NCBI GenBank assembly: GCA_021300475.1
Contig: JAJTDO010000005.1
Location: forward strand, 1 to 36,192
Reading direction: 5' to 3'
From: Burkholderiales bacterium
GTDB lineage: Bacteria; Pseudomonadota; Gammaproteobacteria; Burkholderiales; Burkholderiaceae_B
DNA: 36,192 bases
The position numbers and the translations under genes were made by a program. This document shows, one piece after another, positions 1 through 8,520 of the stretch; within the stretch, counting starts at the first letter, position 1; each line of letters opens with the position of its first letter. The notes beneath the pieces are model-generated. The model made no database searches, was not told where the DNA came from, and worked only from the letters and a program-made list of their open reading frames with translations.

Positions 1-694
1 CATTGATGGTGCACTCGATTTGACGGGCTCCACCCATGGAGACGCCAGCGAGTGAGTTCGCAACCGCCATTCCAAGGTCATTGTGGCAGTGCACCGACCA
101 AATTGCCTGATCTGAATTGGGAGTCATGGTGCGCAAATCGCGTATGAACTCACCGTACAACTGGGGAACGCCATAACCCACGGTGTCAGGAATATTGATG
201 GTTTTTGCACCTTCCTTGATCACGGCTTCACATACCCGGGCCAAAAATGGCAGCTCGGATCTGTAGCCGTCTTCAGCAGAAAACTCAACATCATCGGTAT
301 AGCGCAAGGCAAGTCGTACAGCCTGCTTGGCCTGCTCGAGCACCTGGTCTGGTGTCATGCGAAGCTTTACTTCCATGTGTAACGGTGAGGTCGCAATGAA
401 GGTATGTATGCGTCTGCGGGCTGCGGGCGCCAGAGCATCACCGGCGCGGGAGATGTCTTTTTCGTTGGCTCTGGCCAGCGAGCACACGGTAGAGTCTTTA
501 ATGACAGTGGCAATTGCCTTGATGGACTCAAAATCGCCATTGCTGGCTGCAGCAAATCCGGCTTCAATGACGTCGACTCGCAACTTTTCAAGTTGTCTGG
601 CGATGCGAACTTTTTCATCGCGCGTCATGGACGCACCCGGACTTTGCTCGCCATCTCTTAAGGTGGTGTCAAATATAACTAAGCGTTCACTCAT
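1..694 (-). CDS. leuA: 2-isopropylmalate synthase, N-terminal part (runs off left edge)
   Basis: Catalyses the first committed step of leucine synthesis, condensing acetyl-CoA with 2-ketoisovalerate in the cytoplasm. About 231 codons are visible and the C-terminal half lies outside the window. The protein opens with [20 protein letters not shown], the family's N-terminal catalytic motif, and has the metal-binding HCHNDLG motif near residue 200. The start is the ATG at 694, with a GGAGA Shine-Dalgarno just upstream. That Shine-Dalgarno and the first two bases of the ATG lie in a perfect 6-bp hairpin (693-707). It is the last gene of the ilv/psd/pssA/leuA block, 204 bp after pssA, a gap that holds its own likely promoter and leader ORF. 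Identity is very secure. Confidence 0.96.
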   Translation of the reverse strand, partial: MSERLVIFDTTLRDGEQSPGASMTRDEKVRIARQLEKLRVDVIEAGFAAASNGDFESIKAIATVIKDSTVCSLARANEKDISRAGDALAPAARRRIHTFIATSPLHMEVKLRMTPDQVLEQAKQAVRLALRYTDDVEFSAEDGYRSELPFLARVCEAVIKEGAKTINIPDTVGYGVPQLYGEFIRDLRTMTPNSDQAIWSVHCHNDLGMAVANSLAGVSMGGARQIECTIN

Positions 695-707
695 CGGATT
701 CTCCGAT
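693..707 (-). promoter_or_regulatory. Hairpin burying the leuA ribosome binding site and start
   Basis: On the minus strand ATCGGA-GAA-TCCGAT forms a 6-bp perfect stem with a 3-nt loop. The stem and loop contain the GGAGA Shine-Dalgarno and the AT of the leuA start codon. The complementarity is visible in the sequence; a role in limiting leuA translation is inferred. Confidence 0.45.
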
Positions 708-756
708 TAAATTTTTTCAGGGATTTTTTTGGTGGGGTGTGTACACCCGAGGGTTT

Positions 757-852
757 TTAGAAGGTGTGCGCAGCCACGCGCAGTCGGCGCAGCGAAAGCG
801 CAAACCAGTGCTGCGCTACAGAGAGGAAGGAAAGGATAAATGTACTTTTCAT
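757..852 (-). CDS. Candidate leuA leader peptide, 31 aa
   Basis: A short ORF between pssA and leuA, on the same strand. It starts at the ATG at 852 and ends with TAA at 757-759. It begins MKSTFILSFLS and ends RLRVAAHTF. It has five leucines (residues 7, 10, 19, 21, 24), three of them clustered at residues 19-24, plus one Ile and two Val. There is no clear Shine-Dalgarno. The candidate -10 box lies only about 6 nt upstream, so the transcript might begin at or near the AUG. The RNA segment at codons 13-15 (810-816) can pair with either of two identical segments, at codons 21-22 (787-793) or codons 27-29 (768-774), the kind of alternative pairing seen in amino-acid attenuators. No U-tract terminator follows, so any control may act on translation. 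It may also be a chance ORF. Confidence 0.4.
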   Translation of the reverse strand: MKSTFILSFLSVAQHWFALSLRRLRVAAHTF

Positions 853-858
853 ATCTCG

Positions 859-887
859 AGTGTAGCAACTGGCATGCGCTTGCGCAA
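859..887 (-). promoter_or_regulatory. Candidate leuA promoter
   Basis: Reading the minus strand: TTGCGC (882-887), a 17-bp spacer, then TACACT (859-864) preceded by TGC, giving an extended -10. It lies immediately downstream of the pssA stop. The spacer overlaps a TGCGC-TT-GCGCA inverted repeat (875-886) that could be an operator. Motif-based only. Confidence 0.4.
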
Positions 888-898
888 TTTGAAACTAA

Positions 899-1753
899 TT
901 ATTGCCCGGATTGAGGCGAACTATCATTTCCGCTCTCGCTTGATGCCTCTGCCTTCACCACAGAGGTCTGTTTGCCCGTCATCGCGTTGTAGCACCACAT
1001 CAGATAGCCTGACAGGCCGTACAAAACAAAAACACCGAAAAGAACCTTTGGAGGGTCTTGAGAAACCAAGCCAAAACCCAACGGAATTGCGGCAATTACC
1101 AGAAATGGAACGCTGCGCTTGAAATGGAAATCTTTGAAACTGTAAAAAGGCACATTGGAGACCATGGTGAAACCCGCGTAGAGGGTGATGCACCACATGG
1201 GCCAGTCGAGATCGGTTCCGGCCAGCTTGACGTCATCCATGACCCAAACGAAGCCTGCAACCATGGCTGCGGCCGCAGGACTGGGGATACCTTGAAACCA
1301 CCGCTTATCAACAACTCCGATGTTTGTATTGAAACGCGCCAACCTGAGCGCAGCGCCTGCGACGTAAACAAATGCAGCCACCCACCCCAACTTACCCATG
1401 CCCTTCAGCGCCCACTCATAGGCGACCAAGGCAGGCGCAGCACCAAAAGAAACCATGTCGGACAAACTGTCGTATTCGGCTCCAAAGGCGCTTTGTGTGT
1501 TGGTCATCCGGGCTACTCGCCCGTCGAGACTGTCAAGCACCATGGCAAAGAAAATGGCCACCGCAGCATCAGAGAAGCGGAGGTTCATGGCTTGCACAAT
1601 GGCATAGAAACCGCAAAAAAGCGCGCCCGTGGTAAACAAGTTGGGGAGCAGGTAAATACCCTTGGTTCTTGCTTTGTGAGCCAGTGGCTCTTTGAGAGCC
1701 CAACTGCGACGACTGGGCAAACGGGTTACGCGCTTTCTGCGGGCGGGCCTCAT
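899..1753 (-). CDS. pssA: CDP-diacylglycerol-serine O-phosphatidyltransferase
   Basis: Makes phosphatidylserine from CDP-diacylglycerol and L-serine at the inner membrane. It is 284 aa and multi-pass. The CDP-alcohol phosphatidyltransferase motif DG-x2-AR-x8-G-x3-D-x3-D is seen as DGRVAR, then G and D residues ending in EYDSLSD, at about residues 75-100. The N-terminus is strongly basic (MRPARRKRV), followed by hydrophobic segments to about residue 260 and a polar Ser-rich tail. Its ATG overlaps the psd stop in an ATGA junction (1750-1753), so the two consecutive phosphatidylethanolamine enzymes are translationally coupled. Identity is secure. Confidence 0.93.
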   Translation of the reverse strand: MRPARRKRVTRLPSRRSWALKEPLAHKARTKGIYLLPNLFTTGALFCGFYAIVQAMNLRFSDAAVAIFFAMVLDSLDGRVARMTNTQSAFGAEYDSLSDMVSFGAAPALVAYEWALKGMGKLGWVAAFVYVAGAALRLARFNTNIGVVDKRWFQGIPSPAAAAMVAGFVWVMDDVKLAGTDLDWPMWCITLYAGFTMVSNVPFYSFKDFHFKRSVPFLVIAAIPLGFGLVSQDPPKVLFGVFVLYGLSGYLMWCYNAMTGKQTSVVKAEASSESGNDSSPQSGQ

Positions 1754-2394
1754 GCCTTGAACTCTGCCAAAACGGTTGAAGACGCACTGACCTTGTCGCC
1801 GATGGTTACTTTGGGTATGGCATCAACTGGCAAATACACATCAACCCTAGAACCAAAACGAATGAAACCATAACGTTGACCGCGACTCAGGGATTCACCC
1901 TGCCCCACGTAGCAAAGAATTCGACGGGCGATCAGACCAGCAACCTGTACCGCCGTAACGGTGGCACCGTTGGCTGCGTGGATGACGACAGCATTTCGTT
2001 CGTTTTCCATACTGGCCTTGTCGAGGTCGGCATTGAGAAACTTGCCAGGGAAATATGTCACGGACTGGATTTTTCCATCCACAGGACTGCGGTTTGAGTG
2101 AACGTTGAACACATTCATGAAAACGCTAATTTTCAAGGCATCGCGGTTTGCATAGACGTCTCTGGTTTTCTCAACCACAACGATGCGACCATCTGCCGGC
2201 GACAACACCGCATTGGGGTCGGATGGAATGAAACGCGCAGGGTCGCGAAAGAACTGCAGCACAAAAAGAAAAACGATAACCGCCAAAACAGTTGCCCAAA
2301 CAGGTCCGTATAAACCAATGACAAACGCGGCAATGAAAGTGATTGCAAGAAAAGGCCAACCCTCTTTGGCAATGAACGGATGCGGGTAGTTCAT
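1750..2394 (-). CDS. psd: Phosphatidylserine decarboxylase proenzyme (short, archaeal-like type)
   Basis: Converts phosphatidylserine to phosphatidylethanolamine, using a pyruvoyl group made by self-cleavage. At 214 aa it belongs to the short form common in betaproteobacteria and alphaproteobacteria. One or two hydrophobic segments span residues 14-47. The conserved LSPADG motif is near residue 64, and [12 protein letters not shown] near residue 96. The probable self-processing site is Gly181-Ser182 in IRFGSRVD; its assignment follows family knowledge. It is followed directly by pssA through an ATGA overlap, although psd acts after PssA in the pathway. It starts a new transcription unit behind the ilvC terminator. 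Confidence 0.94.
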   Translation of the reverse strand: MNYPHPFIAKEGWPFLAITFIAAFVIGLYGPVWATVLAVIVFLFVLQFFRDPARFIPSDPNAVLSPADGRIVVVEKTRDVYANRDALKISVFMNVFNVHSNRSPVDGKIQSVTYFPGKFLNADLDKASMENERNAVVIHAANGATVTAVQVAGLIARRILCYVGQGESLSRGQRYGFIRFGSRVDVYLPVDAIPKVTIGDKVSASSTVLAEFKA

Positions 2395-2423
2395 ATTCTT
2401 CTTTAAGTGAATTTAATAGCCGT

Positions 2424-2452
2424 ATTGTAGACGCAAACACAGACCATCAGAA
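2424..2452 (-). promoter_or_regulatory. Candidate psd-pssA promoter
   Basis: The minus strand shows TTCTGA (2447-2452), a 17-bp spacer and TACAAT (2424-2429), about 30 bp before the psd start. The -10 is good and the -35 weak. Its position just after the ilvC terminator supports a separate psd-pssA unit. Confidence 0.35.
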
Positions 2453-2520
2453 CACCTGAGGGGTATGGAAATAGGTGTGCTTTGTCTAAACGATGGTTAA
2501 GTGACATGAAAATAGACCCT

Positions 2521-2570
2521 TAAAACACAACAGGCACCCTGTTTTACCAAGATGCCTGTTGTTTTTTAAC
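2521..2570 (-). terminator. Terminator after ilvC
   Basis: A perfect 10-bp inverted repeat, ACAACAGGCA (2527-2536) and TGCCTGTTGT (2553-2562), with a 16-nt loop. On the minus strand it is followed by GTTTTA. The plus-strand side also has a T-run, so it could work in both directions. It lies right after the ilvC stop. Confidence 0.7.
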
Positions 2571-2581
2571 AGCAACGGAGA

Positions 2582-3628
<1,047 letters not shown>

Positions 3629-3634
3629 TTAAAA

Positions 3635-4126
3635 TTAAACTTTTAAAATGCGCTCGCCGCGCCCGATACCAGACCCGCCGGTTCGTACGGTTTCCAAGAT
3701 GGCCGTACGATCAATGGCATCCAGAAAAGCATCGAGCTTGCCTTTGTTGCCGGTGAGTTCAATGGTGTAACTTTTTTCTGTTACATCAATGATGCGGCCA
3801 CGGAAAATATCGGCGGTCCGCTTCAGTTCCTCACGCTCTTTGCCCACAGCACGCAGTTTGACCAACATAAGCTCGCGCTCAATGAAAGCGCCATCAGAAA
3901 GATCCACCACCTTGACCACCTCTATTAGGCGGTTCAAGTGCTTGGTGATCTGCTCGATGACGTCGTCTGACCCGGAAGTGACGATGGTCATGCGCGACAG
4001 GGTTGGATCTTCGGTGGGAGCCACCGTCAATGTTTCAATGTTATAGGCACGGGCTGAAAATAAACCCACAACCCGTGACAGTGCGCCTGGCTCATTTTCC
4101 AGGAGCAGGGAAATAATATGTCTCAT
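3635..4126 (-). CDS. ilvH: Acetolactate synthase small (regulatory) subunit
   Basis: Regulatory subunit of acetohydroxyacid synthase. It binds the large subunit and usually confers valine feedback inhibition. At 163 aa it has the usual length. The N-terminal ACT domain begins MRHIISLLLENEPGALSRVVGLFSARAYNIETL, with the N-x-G-like loop around ENEPGAL. The second domain (about 80-163) ends in the family's conserved GRGERILKV-like tail. The Shine-Dalgarno AAAGGAAA lies just upstream. It sits 18 bp after the catalytic subunit gene. The symbol ilvH rather than ilvN is by analogy with beta/gammaproteobacterial operons. Confidence 0.95.
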   Translation of the reverse strand: MRHIISLLLENEPGALSRVVGLFSARAYNIETLTVAPTEDPTLSRMTIVTSGSDDVIEQITKHLNRLIEVVKVVDLSDGAFIERELMLVKLRAVGKEREELKRTADIFRGRIIDVTEKSYTIELTGNKGKLDAFLDAIDRTAILETVRTGGSGIGRGERILKV

Positions 4127-4144
4127 TGCCGTTTCCTTTGCGCC

Positions 4145-5854
4145 TTAGAGCTCTTCCGAACCGAGCAACATCTCGGTCAGACCTTTACCGGTTTTCACCA
4201 TCGGCCACACGTTTTCAGTGCGATCTGTGATGAAATCCATGAACACCAGACGATCCTTTAGCGCGAACGCCTCTTTCAAGGCTGGCTCGACATCTCTGGG
4301 ATGCTCGATTTTCATGCCGACGTGACCATAGGACTCAACCAGCTTGACGAAATCAGGCAAGGCATCCATGTAGGACTCCGAATAACGGGATCCGTAATCG
4401 AGTTGCTGCCATTGACGAACCATACCGAGGTAACGGTTGTTCAGGTTGATGACCTTCGGCGTGAAATGATATTGCCGGCAAGTGGACAACTCCTGAATGT
4501 TCATCTGGATGGAGGCTTCACCGGTGATCACCGCAATCGTGGCGTCAGGGTTGGCCATTTGAACGCCCATGGCATAGGGCAAACCCACGCCCATGGTGCC
4601 CAGACCGCCTGAATTGATCCAGCGACGGGGCTTGTCAAACTTGTAACACTGAGCTGCCCACATCTGGTGCTGTCCGACATCCGAAGTGACGAAAGCGTCA
4701 CCGTCGGTGACACGCCACAAAGCTTCGACCACAGACTGGGGCTTGATAACTTCGTCTGAACCCGCGTAGGCCAGACATTTGCGACCGCGCCACTCATTAA
4801 TTTGATTCCACCAGGAAGACAAGGCGCTCTGGTTCATCCGCTGACCGGATTGCTCGAGCTGGCCCAACAGTTCCTGCAACACTTCCCTGACGTTTCCAAC
4901 GATGGGAACGTCCACCTTCACCCGCTTGGAAATGGAAGATGGGTCAATGTCGATGTGGATGATTTTGCGGGGCGTTGATGAAAAGTGCTTGGGGTTGCCG
5001 ATCACACGGTCATCAAAACGCGCACCCACTGCCAATAGAACGTCGCAGTTCTGCATGGACAGGTTTGCTTCGTAGGTACCGTGCATGCCGGGCATGCCAA
5101 CAAACTTGGAATCTGTGGACTTAAAGCCGCCCAAGCCCATCAGCGTGTTGGTGCAGGGCGCACCGACCCAATCAACCAATTTGTTCAACTCTGGTGCTGC
5201 GTCTGCAAGAATGACACCACCACCGGCGTAGATCATGGGCCGCTCTGCCGCCAACAACAATTGCATGGCTTTCTTGATCTGGCCCTGATGACCCTTGATA
5301 ACCGGGTTATAAGAACGCATTTCCACCGGAGCCGAGTAATCAAACTCGGTTTTTGCGATCGTGATGTCCTTGGGGATATCAACGAGCACAGGACCGGGAC
5401 GACCGGTTCGAGCGACATAAAACGCCTTCTTCATGGTCGCGGCCAGATCTTTGACATCCTTGACCAAGAAGTTGTGCTTTACACAAGGACGCGTGATGCC
5501 AACAGTATCGCACTCCTGGAAAGCATCTTGACCGATGGCGTGCGTGGGCACTTGACCGGAGATGATAACCATGGGGATGGAGTCCATGTAGGCTGTCGCA
5601 ATGCCTGTAACCGCATTGGTGACGCCGGGACCTGACGTGACAAGACAAACGCCTGTGCGCTGACTTGAACGCGAGTAGGCATCTGCAGCATGTACGGCGG
5701 CCTGTTCGTGGCGCACCAGAATATGCTGGAATTTCTCTTGTTTGAAAATTGCGTCATATATGTAGAGGACGGCACCACCTGGGTAGCCAAAGACGTGTTC
5801 CACGTCCTCTGCTTCTAAACAACGAACGACGATTTCAGCGCCGGTGAGTTCCAT
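4145..5854 (-). CDS. ilvI: Acetolactate synthase large (catalytic) subunit
   Basis: Thiamin-diphosphate enzyme joining two pyruvates, or pyruvate and 2-ketobutyrate, as the first common step of branched-chain amino acid synthesis. It is 569 aa. The N-terminal pyrimidine-binding domain carries the catalytic glutamate in VRHEQAAVHAADAYSR (Glu50). The C-terminal ThDP motif reads GEASIQMN and ends about 25 residues later at LNN; the textbook form begins GDG, so Glu replaces the metal-binding Asp here. NRYLGMVRQWQ follows. The start ATG at 5854 has GAAAGGA upstream. A good promoter lies about 250 bp further up, leaving a long untranslated leader. Confidence 0.96.
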   Translation of the reverse strand: MELTGAEIVVRCLEAEDVEHVFGYPGGAVLYIYDAIFKQEKFQHILVRHEQAAVHAADAYSRSSQRTGVCLVTSGPGVTNAVTGIATAYMDSIPMVIISGQVPTHAIGQDAFQECDTVGITRPCVKHNFLVKDVKDLAATMKKAFYVARTGRPGPVLVDIPKDITIAKTEFDYSAPVEMRSYNPVIKGHQGQIKKAMQLLLAAERPMIYAGGGVILADAAPELNKLVDWVGAPCTNTLMGLGGFKSTDSKFVGMPGMHGTYEANLSMQNCDVLLAVGARFDDRVIGNPKHFSSTPRKIIHIDIDPSSISKRVKVDVPIVGNVREVLQELLGQLEQSGQRMNQSALSSWWNQINEWRGRKCLAYAGSDEVIKPQSVVEALWRVTDGDAFVTSDVGQHQMWAAQCYKFDKPRRWINSGGLGTMGVGLPYAMGVQMANPDATIAVITGEASIQMNIQELSTCRQYHFTPKVINLNNRYLGMVRQWQQLDYGSRYSESYMDALPDFVKLVESYGHVGMKIEHPRDVEPALKEAFALKDRLVFMDFITDRTENVWPMVKTGKGLTEMLLGSEEL

Positions 5855-6016
5855 TTCGGAATCCTTTCAAAGTCCACGGGAAATTGATTGGATGCCTTCC
5901 AGGTCCGCAAAGCCGTGGGGCTCAGCGCTTGAGAATTGAACTTCCTTTTGGGTAAGAACAGTCGCAGCGCGCTGGCAGACGCGACCCGATCGTGTCGGGC
6001 AGGTTGGCTGTGAGCA

Positions 6017-6037
6017 TTTTGCGGACCATCCGCAAAA
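6017..6037 (-). promoter_or_regulatory. Perfect hairpin in the ilvI leader
   Basis: TTTTGCGGA, a 3-nt loop and TCCGCAAAA form a 9-bp perfect stem within the roughly 245-nt untranslated leader of ilvI. A second small stem, CCCGA/TCGGG, lies at 5985-5999. There is no U-run after either one, so this does not look like a classical terminator. Function unknown. Confidence 0.4.
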
Positions 6038-6105
6038 CCTCGAGCGCGTCTTTCGCCATGAAAGCATGGGTTGCAATCGCAGCTACAGACAAATGATAGC
6101 CTTCC

Positions 6106-6135
6106 ACTATACCTGACGGGAATTTGAATGGTCAA
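6106..6135 (-). promoter_or_regulatory. Promoter of the ilvI-ilvH-ilvC unit
   Basis: The minus strand reads TTGACC (6130-6135), an 18-bp spacer, then TATAGT (6106-6111): five of six consensus positions in each box. It drives transcription toward ilvI from about position 6099. It lies back to back with the start of the plus-strand sigma factor gene. The remaining gene-free stretch, 5855-6248, holds this promoter, the leader hairpins and presumably the divergent sigma-gene promoter, which I could not place convincingly. Confidence 0.55.
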
Positions 6136-6248
6136 GCCGAGCTTGATTATTTTTGGTACGATTGGGGTGTCTCATTAAATGACAAGAAGACAAACAGCGC
6201 TTGCGCTTCGGGCGTCTCTTTTCATTGCCCTACACTTCAGACCCACCC

Positions 6249-6809
6249 ATGGCCAGCGAACGAGAGTTATCAGACTTTTTAGAAAGCGTAGAGCGTCGTG
6301 CCTTCAAGCAGACGCTTTTTGCCGTTAAAAACGAAGACACCGCCCTTGATCTGGTTCAAGAGGCGATGATCAGGCTTGCAGAAAAGTATGGGGACCGCCC
6401 CGTAGACGAGCTTGGCCCCCTCTTCACCCGTATTTTGCAAAACGTGACGCTCGATCACCACAGACGAAGCAAAATTCGTTCAATGTGGACCACCCTGTTC
6501 TCATCCTTTAGCAAGGAAGATGACGACGAGCATGACATACTGGACACCTTGATGAGCGCCTCTGGCGCACAACAGGAGAGCGTTGAAACCGGGTTGGAGC
6601 GCGCCCAAGTGATGGGCGCCATCGAAGAAGAAATAAAAAAATTGCCGGATCGTCAACGCGAAGCCTTCCTGCTGCGTTATTGGGAAGAGATGGACATTTC
6701 TGAGACAGCCGCCGTCATGGGCTGCTCCGAAGGTAGTGTAAAAACGCACTGTTCACGCGCAACACATACGTTAGCGTTGGCATTGAAATTGCGAGGTATT
6801 CAGCTATGA
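6249..6809 (+). CDS. ECF-type RNA polymerase sigma factor
   Basis: A 186-aa sigma-70 family protein of ECF size. Region 2 covers about residues 5-75 (RRAFKQTLFAVKNEDTALDL, then LFTRILQNVTLDHHRR). Region 4 covers about residues 125-180 (LPDRQREAFLLRYWEEMD, then a helix-turn-helix around ETAAVMGCSEGSVKTHCSRA). I chose the ATG at 6249 because the upstream in-frame TTG at 6201 adds 16 residues that do not look like sigma sequence. Neither start has a strong Shine-Dalgarno. It overlaps the DUF3619 gene by 4 nt, the arrangement expected for a sigma/anti-sigma pair. Related genes sit beside ilv genes in other Burkholderiales (from memory). The signal it responds to is unknown. Confidence 0.9.
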   Translation: MASERELSDFLESVERRAFKQTLFAVKNEDTALDLVQEAMIRLAEKYGDRPVDELGPLFTRILQNVTLDHHRRSKIRSMWTTLFSSFSKEDDDEHDILDTLMSASGAQQESVETGLERAQVMGAIEEEIKKLPDRQREAFLLRYWEEMDISETAAVMGCSEGSVKTHCSRATHTLALALKLRGIQL

Positions 6810-7294
6810 TGGAAAAAGAAGATCGTTTTGGTTGGCAAGTCAGGCAATGGCTCAACCGCAGCGCCATGGAGGTGACTCCATCGGTGCAAAACCGTCTTGA
6901 GTTGGCTCGCAAGCAGGCATTGATGCGGCAGCGCAAAGCCTCAAAACGAATAAATACTGTAGAACCAGTGATGACATCAGACCGGAAATCAGGCCTTAAG
7001 GGTCCATTTAACGGTTGGTTCTCAGGCATGGGGGCAGCAATGCCCGCTCTGGCTGTCGCCTTTGGCTTGTTCTTCCTGTCTGACGCCCAAATGAACGGCG
7101 AAGCAAACCGCCTAGCGGAAATTGATTCTTTGGTGTTGGGTGATGAACTTCCGATTTCTGCTTACTTGGACGAAGGCTTCTCTGCTTATTTGAAGCAGGC
7201 AAAAATTCCAGAGGCAGGCTCACCGGAGGCGGACAACCTTGAAATCAACAAAGGTTCGGCCAAAGACGAGAAAATCGACCCCAACAAAATCTGA
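6806..7294 (+). CDS. DUF3619 family single-pass membrane protein, possible anti-sigma factor
   Basis: A 162-aa protein with a soluble, basic N-terminal part (about 1-70), one membrane segment (about 74-93: MGAAMPALAVAFGLFFL) and a C-terminal part of about 70 residues. The last holds the family-like block LVLGDELPISAYLDEGFSAYL and a charged tail. The start ATG overlaps the sigma factor stop; a second ATG follows at 6809. Topology and coupling to a sigma gene suggest an anti-sigma factor with the N-terminus in the cytoplasm. There is no Cys or His at all, so it is not a zinc-type (HxxxCxxC) anti-sigma factor. Function is inferred from context only. Confidence 0.75.
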   Translation: MMEKEDRFGWQVRQWLNRSAMEVTPSVQNRLELARKQALMRQRKASKRINTVEPVMTSDRKSGLKGPFNGWFSGMGAAMPALAVAFGLFFLSDAQMNGEANRLAEIDSLVLGDELPISAYLDEGFSAYLKQAKIPEAGSPEADNLEINKGSAKDEKIDPNKI

Positions 7295-7393
7295 ACCAGC
7301 CGAGGTTTTGCCGCTCCAACATACAAGCGCTCGGGTGCCTGTCAGCAGGGTTACAAGGGCGCACCTCTAAACCATTAAGGTTCTATTTTTACA

Positions 7394-7975
7394 ATGAATG
7401 CAGTGTTTGTCAGCGCGCAATTGATTTTACTTTCAGCCTTGGTGCTCACCAGCGCTGAAACCTCTCGTGCGCAAGAACTTCGCACTCAGACCGCGCCTCC
7501 CATCACTGTGACAGGCAAAGGCGCCTTGAATGTTCAGGGGCCAAGCTTTTCCAGCCTTTCTGCGAATCAAAAAACGGTATTGGCTCCCCTTGAACCCTTC
7601 TGGGAAGAAATGGCGGAAGTTCGCCGCAAAAAGTGGATGGAAATTGCCAACCGCTTTCCGTCCATGCCTGAAGAGGAACAAGGCAGGGTTAAGGTGCGCA
7701 TGCAGGAATGGGCCAGCCTCAGTCCCGCACAACGCAAACTTGTCAGAGAAAACTTCGTAGACTCTCAAAAAGTTTCGAAATCGCAAAAACAAACGCAGTG
7801 GGAAGAGTATCAAAAGCTCAGCGACGAGGAAAAACGGACGCTACTTGAAAACCTGCCAAAAAAACAGGTGAAAACACCTGAAAACACAGGTCCCGTAGGC
7901 GCTGCGGCAACGACGCGCGCGAACGCCAAAACCTCATCAGTTAAACCAAACGCCACGGAAACCGCCGTTAAGTAA
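7394..7975 (+). CDS. Secreted DUF3106 family protein
   Basis: A 193-aa protein with an N-terminal signal peptide (about residues 1-27, ending near SRAQ) and no other membrane segment, so it is probably periplasmic. The body (about 50-155) is helical and rich in charged residues and Trp: LAPLEPFWEEMAEVRRKKW, MQEWASLSPAQRKLVREN, EEYQKLSDEEKRTLLENLP. This matches my recollection of the DUF3106 pattern. The C-terminal about 40 residues are low-complexity Ala/Thr/Asn/Lys. It sits 99 bp after the DUF3619 gene. A periplasmic sensor or regulator of the sigma system is possible but unproven. Confidence 0.75.
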   Translation: MNAVFVSAQLILLSALVLTSAETSRAQELRTQTAPPITVTGKGALNVQGPSFSSLSANQKTVLAPLEPFWEEMAEVRRKKWMEIANRFPSMPEEEQGRVKVRMQEWASLSPAQRKLVRENFVDSQKVSKSQKQTQWEEYQKLSDEEKRTLLENLPKKQVKTPENTGPVGAAATTRANAKTSSVKPNATETAVK

Positions 7976-8009
7976 TTTCCGCGACAGTTCAAAGAAGCTT
8001 TCAAACACA

Positions 8010-8486
8010 ATGACTGCCGAGCCAATCAGTACACCGATTAAATCGACTGAGACCGAAGAAACAGCCGTACCCACCAGACTGCGTCGCTTTGCCTGCATGA
8101 TGTATGAGGGCATGCTGCTGTTTGGTGTTCTATTTATTTCGGATTACCTGTTTGACGTGCTCACCCAAAGCCGGCATGCCTTGATGTACAGACATGCCAG
8201 GCAAGCGTGGCTGTTTCTGGTATTGGGCAGTTATTTTGTCTGGTTTTGGACGCATGGCGGGCAAACGCTAGCGATGAAAACATGGCATGTGCGCTTGGTG
8301 GATGTTTCGGGAAAACCAGTCAGCCGATTAAAAGCGGCCATCAGGTATTGTTTGTGCTACCCGGTGGCGCTCAGTGGCGCCGGTTTCTTGTGGTCTTTGT
8401 GGGACAAAGACAAACAGTTCTTGCAAGACCGGATCGCTGGAACCCGTTTGATATCGTTTAGGGCCACTTACAAATCGCAGGTTTGA
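8010..8486 (+). CDS. RDD family membrane protein
   Basis: A 158-aa protein with about three hydrophobic segments (roughly 32-50, 65-85 and 112-132). The RDD signature appears as LRRFACMMYEGMLLFGVLF at the start of the first segment. The closing block DKDKQFLQDRIAGTRLI is typical of RDD proteins. It lies 34 bp after the DUF3106 gene, so it is probably the last gene of the sigma unit. Molecular function of the family is poorly known; some members are linked to ion antiport. It converges with cobC, and the 34-bp gap shows no clear terminator. Confidence 0.85.
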   Translation: MTAEPISTPIKSTETEETAVPTRLRRFACMMYEGMLLFGVLFISDYLFDVLTQSRHALMYRHARQAWLFLVLGSYFVWFWTHGGQTLAMKTWHVRLVDVSGKPVSRLKAAIRYCLCYPVALSGAGFLWSLWDKDKQFLQDRIAGTRLISFRATYKSQV

Positions 8487-8520
8487 ACAACATCACAGAA
8501 AACGGGTCGCAGAAACCGAT

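Noticed and set aside
327-710. 127-codon plus-strand frame opposite leuA
   Set aside because: It lies antisense to well-recognised leuA sequence and encodes nothing family-like.
739-1122. 127-codon plus-strand frame across the leuA leader and pssA end
   Set aside because: Opposite strand to pssA and the leader elements, no Shine-Dalgarno and no recognisable protein.
1058-1873. 271-codon plus-strand frame
   Set aside because: Antisense shadow of pssA and psd, which have clear family motifs; composition looks random.
5922-6059. 45-codon frame in the ilvI leader as a leader peptide
   Set aside because: No Shine-Dalgarno and no run of Ile, Val or Leu codons; kept only as a remark in the leader finding.
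6201-6248. 16-residue N-terminal extension of the sigma factor from a TTG
   Set aside because: The added residues do not resemble sigma region 1 or 2, and the ATG at 6249 gives the usual N-terminus.
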